A stretch of 11,102 nt of DNA from Wenzhouxiangella sp. (GTDB lineage: Bacteria; Pseudomonadota; Gammaproteobacteria; Xanthomonadales; Wenzhouxiangellaceae). The position numbers and the translations under genes are program-made. Numbering within the stretch: the first letter of the stretch is position 1; each line of letters starts with the position of its first letter. The DNA is taken from contig SKZJ01000158.1 of NCBI GenBank assembly GCA_007127425.1, positions 1-11,102 on the forward strand, read 5' to 3'. Positions 6,640-11,102 of the stretch are shown here, one piece after another. Below the pieces are notes generated by a model that was given only the letters and a program-made list of their open reading frames with translations, was not told the DNA's origin and ran no database searches.

Positions 6640-6672
6640 GTCCCGGAATCGGCGAAAGCCGATATCCGGGAC
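6640..6672. other. Strong GNRA-capped hairpin between the b5 gene and the decaheme gene
   Basis: GTCCCGGA+ATCGGC (6640-6653), a GAAA tetraloop (6654-6657), GCCGAT (6658-6663), one bulged A (6664) and TCCGGGAC (6665-6672) form a 14-bp stem with a single bulge. No T-run follows, so this is not a standard terminator. In the middle of what looks like one transcription unit it could be an RNA processing or stability element that sets different levels for upstream and downstream genes, or a single REP-like sequence. Confidence 0.6.
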
Positions 6673-6725
6673 CTCCCACGGTGCCGATGGCAAGGCATAT
6701 GCTCATCAGCAAAGGATGAAATGAT

Positions 6726-7658
6726 ATGCGTGTAACAATAGGTGTGTTGGCAATGATGGCGGGCCTGCTCGGCTCGACGACCGTTGCGACCGAGGAAGTT
6801 TACATCGAGGTGCCGGGCCACGTCGCCAACTGCCTGCGCTGTCACGACGCCGACTCCCGGCATCCCGTACTGGAGATCTTCGCCTCGCCGCACGCGGTGC
6901 TGGCCGACCCGCACACCAAATTTGCCAGCGAAGGCTGCGCGGCCTGCCACGGCGAGAGCCTTGCCCATGCCCGCCTGCCGGCGCCGGCTGGCGGCGAACC
7001 GGCCGAAATTGCCTTCATGGGCCAGCACCGTTCCGACACCGACACCCTCAACAAGACCTGCATGAACTGCCACGCCGGCGCCGACATGATGCACTGGCAG
7101 GGCAGCGCGCACGATTTCGAGGAAATCGCCTGCGTCGACTGCCACACCATCCATACCCGCGCCGACCCGGCCACGGACTCGCGTGGCCAGGTCGACAACT
7201 GCACCAGTTGCCACACCCAGCAACATGCCGAAATGCACCGGGCCTTCTCACACCCGGTCCGTGAAGGCCAGATGGTCTGCACCGATTGCCACAACGCACA
7301 CGGCGGCGTCGGCCCATCCGATCTCAAGAGCATGACCGTCAACGAGAACTGCTACACCTGCCACGCGGAAAAACGCGGCCCCTTCCTGTGGGAGCACCAG
7401 CCGGTGCGCGAGGACTGCACCCACTGTCACCAGCCCCACGGCTCGGTGCATCGCGACTTGCTTACCCAGCGCACGCCGTTCTTGTGCCAGCAGTGCCACA
7501 TGGGCCAGTTCCATCCCTCCGCGGCATTGAGCGGTACCGGCCTGCCCGACGACACTATCCCGTCGGGCTCACGCTCGCTGCTCGGTCGCGATTGCATGAA
7601 CTGCCATGTGCAGGTGCACGGTTCCAACCATCCGTCCGGCGTCGGCCAGACGCGTTGA
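6726..7658 (+). CDS. mtrA: Periplasmic decaheme c-type cytochrome, MtrA/DmsE family
   Basis: A 310-residue exported protein (signal about 1-22) with exactly ten CxxCH heme-attachment motifs, beginning at C36, C71, C112, C136, C159, C185, C209, C231, C254 and C290, and many further histidines that can serve as distal ligands. Ten hemes in roughly 310 residues, followed directly by an MtrB-type barrel gene, is the MtrA/PioA/MtoA/DmsE pattern: the cytochrome threads the barrel and conducts electrons across the outer membrane. The start is preceded by AAAGGA (6711-6716). The symbol reflects the family; whether the nearest relative is MtrA, MtoA, PioA or DmsE cannot be settled by eye. Its neighbours suggest it is fed by, or feeds, the b5-like protein rather than a CymA-type quinol dehydrogenase. 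c-type maturation genes are not in the window. Confidence 0.93.
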   Translation: MRVTIGVLAMMAGLLGSTTVATEEVYIEVPGHVANCLRCHDADSRHPVLEIFASPHAVLADPHTKFASEGCAACHGESLAHARLPAPAGGEPAEIAFMGQHRSDTDTLNKTCMNCHAGADMMHWQGSAHDFEEIACVDCHTIHTRADPATDSRGQVDNCTSCHTQQHAEMHRAFSHPVREGQMVCTDCHNAHGGVGPSDLKSMTVNENCYTCHAEKRGPFLWEHQPVREDCTHCHQPHGSVHRDLLTQRTPFLCQQCHMGQFHPSAALSGTGLPDDTIPSGSRSLLGRDCMNCHVQVHGSNHPSGVGQTR

Positions 7659-7675
7659 CGCCCAGGAGATCTGCC

Positions 7676-9922
7676 ATGTGCACCGAGATCGGACCCCTGA
7701 AGAAACTGCTTGGAATCTCGGCTTTGCCGGCCGGCCTGCTCGCCCTGCCGCTGGCCGCCGAACCACCCACCGTCGAGGAACTCTCGCCGTTTATCGCCCG
7801 CGCCAGCACTGTCGAGGTAGGCCTGGGCCATGTCAGCGAGTCCGGCACCCGCCTGGGGCGTTTTTCCGGTTTAGGCGATGACGGCCTGTTCGCCGTGCTC
7901 GGCCTGGACTGGATCCGTACGGCCGACTACGCCAGCGACCGACCGGTCACCATCCGCCTGCGCGCCGAGGATCTGGGCCTGGATGTTCGCTCCGTGCGGC
8001 TGGACTACCGACATCATGGCCGGTTCGGCGTCTATGCCGAGTACGACGAGCGCAGTGCCCGTTTCATCGACGACGCCGTCACCGTCTACCGCGAACAAGC
8101 CCCCGGACGTCTGACCCTGCCGGCCGACTGGGTCGCCGCCCCATCCACCGGCGACATGACCGCCCTGCTGCCGTCGCTGCACGAATTCGACGTGCGCAGC
8201 GACCGCCGCAGCATGGCCGCCGGCGGCGACGCCCGCTTCGCCGAGCGCTGGCACATCAGCAGCGACTTCCGCCAGGAAGACCGCGACGGCCACCGGGCCA
8301 TGGCCGCCATGTTCGGACCGACCGGGGGCAGCCCCCGCGCGGCGTTCATGCCGGTGCCCACCGACTACCGTACCCGCGAAATCGACTTGGCCGTGAACTA
8401 TGCCGACCGCCAGCGCCAGTTCCGCGTGCGCTACCACGCCTCGCTGTTCGACAACAACCAGCCGGCGCTGACCTTCGCGAACCCGTATGCCGGCATCGGC
8501 GCCTGGCCGTCGTCGGCCGGCTATCCCGACGGCATCGGCCAGATGGCCCTGTCGCCGGACAACACCTTTCACCAGATCGGCATCGGCGGCAGCCAGAGCT
8601 TCTCGCCCACGCTCAATTTCAGTGGCGAGGTCGCCTTCGGGCGCATGCGCCAGGATGACGACTTCCTGGCCCTGACCATCAATCCGGTACTGGCCGAAAG
8701 CATCGTGCAGGGACTGCCGCGCGCCTCACTCGACGGGCGCATCGACACCACCGCCGTCAACCTGCGACTGGCAGGGCGACCAGGCCGGCGTTTCAACTGG
8801 ACGGCCAGCTACCGGCTCGACGACCGCGACAACCGCACCCCCATGGGCGAGTTCGTCTACATCGGCTCCGACAGCCAGCTCCAGGATGCCGGCGAGACCT
8901 CCTCGCGCCGACGCTTCAACCTGCCCCACGACTACCGCGACCAGCGCCTGCGACTGGCCGGCAATTTCCGACCCGCCGAGGCCACCCGCCTCCAGGCCGC
9001 GGTCGAACACCGCCGTACCGATCGCACCTTCACCGCCCGCGAGCGCACCGAGGAAGACCGCCTGGAACTGGGCCTGAGACGCAACTTCAGCCCGCACGTG
9101 AACGCCGCCATCAACCTCGAATGGGCCGATCGCAGTGGCAGCACCTACGACGGTGCGGTGGGTTTCCGTGCCGGGCACTCCGACGCCTACGTCGACACCG
9201 TCCCCGGCGGCTGGGGCGAGCTGCCCGCGCTGCGCCTCTATCACCTGGCCGATCGTCGCCGTCAGGGCATCAACCTCCAGAGCACCATCACCCCGGACGA
9301 CGCCTGGGCCATCACCCTGCAGGGCGGCGTCAGCGAAGACGATTTCAGACGCTCCGAGATCGGCCTGGTCGAAGCCGGCAATGAACATGTCAGCGCCGAT
9401 GTCAGCTACTCACCCAACGCGCGCTGGTCGGCCCATGCCTTCCTCACCCATGAACGCATCACCTCCGACCAGGACGGCTTCAGCTTCCGCGGCGGCGGCT
9501 TCCGCGAAGCCGACCTGGCCAACCCCGACCGCTGGTGGCAGGCCCGCCATCGCGACCGCGTCGACACGCTCGGCCTGGGGCTGCGCCGCCTGCTCATGGA
9601 CGAACGCCTGGAACTGCGAGCCGACTACGTCCACGCCGACGCCCGCGCCCGCATCAACGTGCAATCCGGCCCAGCCCTGGACACCGAACCCCTGCCCGAC
9701 CTCACCAGCCGCCGCCACACCCTGGACCTGGCCGCCCGCTACAAGATCACCGACCAGCTCTCCCTGAGCGCGCGCTGGTGGTTCGAACGCTACCGGACCG
9801 CCGACTGGGCCCTCGACGGCATTGGCCCCAACCAGCTCGCCGACGTCATCCTCCCCTTTGAGACCAGCTACGACGACCGCGTCCATGTACTGATGCTCTC
9901 CGTGATTCATCGCTGGTACTGA
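7676..9922 (+). CDS. mtrB: MtrB/PioB-family decaheme-associated outer-membrane beta-barrel
   Basis: A 748-residue protein with a signal peptide (about 1-28, ending LPLAA), then STVEVGLGHVSESG and LGRFSGLGDDG, which resemble the N-terminal strands of the MtrB/PioB family. The rest is a long series of alternating amphipathic strands with Asp/Arg-rich turns, ending in an aromatic residue (HRWY) as outer-membrane barrels do. Length is in the family's range. The barrel forms the sheath around the decaheme cytochrome encoded just upstream. The start at 7676 is chosen for AGGAG (7663-7667) 8 nt before it and for the signal peptide. The frame is open back to 7286, but that extension only shadows the decaheme gene. 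I do not see the N-terminal CxxC reported for MtrB of metal-reducing Shewanella; the only early cysteine is C2, inside the signal peptide. No MtrC-like outer cytochrome gene follows. Confidence 0.9.
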   Translation: MCTEIGPLKKLLGISALPAGLLALPLAAEPPTVEELSPFIARASTVEVGLGHVSESGTRLGRFSGLGDDGLFAVLGLDWIRTADYASDRPVTIRLRAEDLGLDVRSVRLDYRHHGRFGVYAEYDERSARFIDDAVTVYREQAPGRLTLPADWVAAPSTGDMTALLPSLHEFDVRSDRRSMAAGGDARFAERWHISSDFRQEDRDGHRAMAAMFGPTGGSPRAAFMPVPTDYRTREIDLAVNYADRQRQFRVRYHASLFDNNQPALTFANPYAGIGAWPSSAGYPDGIGQMALSPDNTFHQIGIGGSQSFSPTLNFSGEVAFGRMRQDDDFLALTINPVLAESIVQGLPRASLDGRIDTTAVNLRLAGRPGRRFNWTASYRLDDRDNRTPMGEFVYIGSDSQLQDAGETSSRRRFNLPHDYRDQRLRLAGNFRPAEATRLQAAVEHRRTDRTFTARERTEEDRLELGLRRNFSPHVNAAINLEWADRSGSTYDGAVGFRAGHSDAYVDTVPGGWGELPALRLYHLADRRRQGINLQSTITPDDAWAITLQGGVSEDDFRRSEIGLVEAGNEHVSADVSYSPNARWSAHAFLTHERITSDQDGFSFRGGGFREADLANPDRWWQARHRDRVDTLGLGLRRLLMDERLELRADYVHADARARINVQSGPALDTEPLPDLTSRRHTLDLAARYKITDQLSLSARWWFERYRTADWALDGIGPNQLADVILPFETSYDDRVHVLMLSVIHRWY

Positions 9923-10207
9923 AGCGGCGAGCGCAAATAAGCCAAGGGGCTTTCATGGCAAACCCCGGAGGGCAGATCACAAGAAATTTGTGAGAAGAAA
10001 TTGCAAGGTCAGGAGGCTCATCTTGATGCAGACGCGGATACCGCCTTGCTTTTCGAGGACCTGTTGATTGGCATCGGCTGTCACGGCACGTTGAAAGCGG
10101 CAGATGGCGCTGAGCTTGCCGGCGACCTTCTGAGCATTGGACATGGGGAGGGATATATGATGCTGCGTGGGTACAAAAATGATGCGGCCTCGCCCTGATC
10201 CGGCGGC
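9923..10207. other. Intergenic stretch without a convincing gene
   Basis: This stretch after the barrel gene looks lower in G+C than its left neighbour and holds no recognisable gene. On the plus strand a frame is open from 9941 to the stop at 10198, with a possible TTG start at 10001 (65 codons, beginning MQGQEAHLDADADTALLF). On the minus strand ATG 10144 to TGA 9977 gives 55 codons (beginning MSNAQKVAGKLSAICRFQRA). Neither has a good ribosome site or a family I recognise, and they overlap, so at most one is real. Small structures are present: AAGCC/GGCTT (9939-9952) and TCACAA/TTGTGA (9977-9993). The sequence may be a gene remnant. Confidence 0.4.
9939..9953 (+). terminator. Weak hairpin after the outer-membrane barrel gene, possible terminator
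   Basis: AAGCC (9939-9943), loop AAGG and GGCTT (9948-9952) form a 5-bp stem 16 nt after the mtrB-family stop codon; the arm ends in a run of only three T. The position suits termination of the electron-transfer operon, but the structure is marginal. Confidence 0.25.
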
Positions 10208-10233
10208 TATAATCGGGTGATATGAGCCGGAGG
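10208..10233 (+). promoter_or_regulatory. -10 box and ribosome binding site of the PAS-GGDEF gene
   Basis: TATAAT at 10208-10213 is a perfect sigma-70 -10 hexamer, though no good -35 lies 16-18 nt upstream. Transcription from it would begin near 10220, almost on the first in-frame ATG (10222). GGAGG at 10229-10233 stands 9 nt before the second in-frame ATG (10243), which favours that one as the real start. Confidence 0.5.
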
Positions 10234-10242
10234 CCCAGCCCC

Positions 10243-11102
10243 ATGCCCGTCGACCTGCAAGCGCTCTACCCCAAACTGATCCACCTGATGCTGGATACGA
10301 TCTTCGTGGTCGATGTGGACAACAATCAGATCGTCTTTGTCAGTGATGCCTGTGAGGCCCTGCTCGGTTACCGTGCCGATGAGCTGATCGGCACCCCGAT
10401 TACCGACTACATGCATCCCGAGGACCTGGCCATCACTCGAGCTTCCATCATTCGGGTCATGAATGGACAGCCCCACGTTGATTTCCGCAACCGCTATGTT
10501 CGCAAGGATGGCAGTGCAGTGTACATCCAGTGGTCGGCCCGATGGGCCGAGGAAGAAGGCGTGAGGATCGGGGTCGCGCGGGACGTGACGGCCCTCAGGG
10601 AGGCCGAGGCAGAATTACGTTTCCTCGCCCATCATGATCCGCTGACCGGACTGACCAATCGATCGCTGTTCAATGATCGGCTGGATACGGCTTTGTGTGC
10701 GGCCCATCGCCACCAGGACCACGTGGCATTGCTGTTTCTGGATCTCAATGATTTCAAGCACATCAACGATGCCCATGGGCATGCGATGGGTGATCGTGTG
10801 CTCTGCAGCATGGCTCAGCGGCTGAAAGGCTGTGTGCGGGAAACCGATACCGTGGCCCGGATGGGTGGCGACGAGTTCGTTGTGCTGTTGACTGACCTCG
10901 CCTCGACAGATGCCGTCCCGGAGAAGGTGGAACAGATCCTCGCGGTCATCGCCGAACCTCTGGGCGCTGAATTTGGCGGGCTCGAAATGCCGACCTGCAG
11001 TATCGGCGTGGCCTGCTATCCCGCCGACGGCGAGGATGCCGATACCCTGCTGAGCAGCGCCGATGACGATATGTACCGATTGAAGAGGAACCAGTCGGCC
11101 AC
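10243..11102 (+). CDS. PAS-GGDEF diguanylate cyclase (3' end outside window)
   Basis: A sensor and cyclic-di-GMP synthase, complete at the N-terminus and cut by the right edge. Residues of about 10-118 form a PAS domain (TIFVVDVDNNQIVFVSDA, LLGYRADELIG, FRNRYVRKDGS, VARDVTALREAEAE). A GGDEF domain follows from about 130: HHDPLTGLTNRSLFNDRL, LFLDLNDFKHIND and the active-site GGDEF at 208-212. An RxxD inhibitory-site motif (RETD, 199-202) lies five residues before it, indicating product feedback. There are no membrane segments, so it is probably cytoplasmic. The start at 10243 is preferred over ATG 10222 because of GGAGG. Whether an EAL domain follows is unknown. It has its own -10 box and is probably not cotranscribed with the upstream cluster, though cyclic-di-GMP control of surface life would suit a surface electron-transfer system. 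Confidence 0.9.
   Translation, partial: MPVDLQALYPKLIHLMLDTIFVVDVDNNQIVFVSDACEALLGYRADELIGTPITDYMHPEDLAITRASIIRVMNGQPHVDFRNRYVRKDGSAVYIQWSARWAEEEGVRIGVARDVTALREAEAELRFLAHHDPLTGLTNRSLFNDRLDTALCAAHRHQDHVALLFLDLNDFKHINDAHGHAMGDRVLCSMAQRLKGCVRETDTVARMGGDEFVVLLTDLASTDAVPEKVEQILAVIAEPLGAEFGGLEMPTCSIGVACYPADGEDADTLLSSADDDMYRLKRNQSA

Noticed and set aside
6138..7238. Minus-strand frame of 366 codons opposite the b5 and decaheme genes
   Set aside because: It spans two real genes and the strong intergenic hairpin on the other strand; its composition reflects the complement of CxxCH codons.
7286..7675. Upstream extension of the mtrB-family frame
   Set aside because: It overlaps the decaheme gene in another frame; a good ribosome site and signal peptide mark 7676 as the start.
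9977..9993. CRP/FNR-like site TCACAA...TTGTGA
   Set aside because: The half-sites are in inverted order relative to the TGTGA-N6-TCACA consensus and it lies far from any supported start; treated only as a small hairpin.
9846..10244. Minus-strand frame of 132 codons across the barrel gene end and the following gap
   Set aside because: It begins inside the PAS-GGDEF gene's leader and overlaps the barrel C-terminus; it is rich in Arg/His/Pro with no domain pattern.

Overview
The window is GC-rich, densely coding bacterial DNA with Shine-Dalgarno sites, ATGA-type start/stop overlaps and Gram-negative signal peptides. A periplasmic decaheme cytochrome beside an outer-membrane MtrB-type barrel requires a two-membrane cell. 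I infer a gammaproteobacterium. Acid-rich loops and tails in the exported proteins would fit a salt-adapted one, but nothing here fixes the genus.

Layout, left to right. Positions 2-202 hold the C-terminal end of a gene resembling PQQ-type glucose/sorbosone dehydrogenases, followed by a palindromic intergenic element (about 211-352). A leftward operon of three exported amidohydrolase-superfamily proteins covers 4753-395; its genes are tightly coupled (a 4-nt overlap, then a 1-nt gap). Only the middle protein keeps the metal-binding HxH after the first beta strand; its two neighbours have replaced it. A 176-nt divergent control region (4754-4929) separates this operon from a rightward cluster.

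The rightward cluster (4930-9922) is the centre of interest: a ferric-reductase/NOX-like transmembrane flavocytochrome with FAD and NAD(P)H domains, a membrane-anchored cytochrome b5-like protein, a periplasmic decaheme cytochrome of the MtrA/DmsE family, and an MtrB/PioB-family outer-membrane barrel. Read together they suggest a continuous electron path from cytoplasmic NAD(P)H through two b hemes to a periplasmic b5-like heme, then through a decaheme wire in its porin to the cell surface. No outer-surface cytochrome (MtrC/OmcA type), CymA-type quinol dehydrogenase or terminal reductase is encoded in the window. The direction of flow and the outside partner are therefore unknown.

After the cluster lies about 285 nt without a convincing gene, then a good -10 box (TATAAT) and a PAS-GGDEF diguanylate cyclase that runs off the right edge. 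I see no tRNA, rRNA, CRISPR array or intact insertion sequence.
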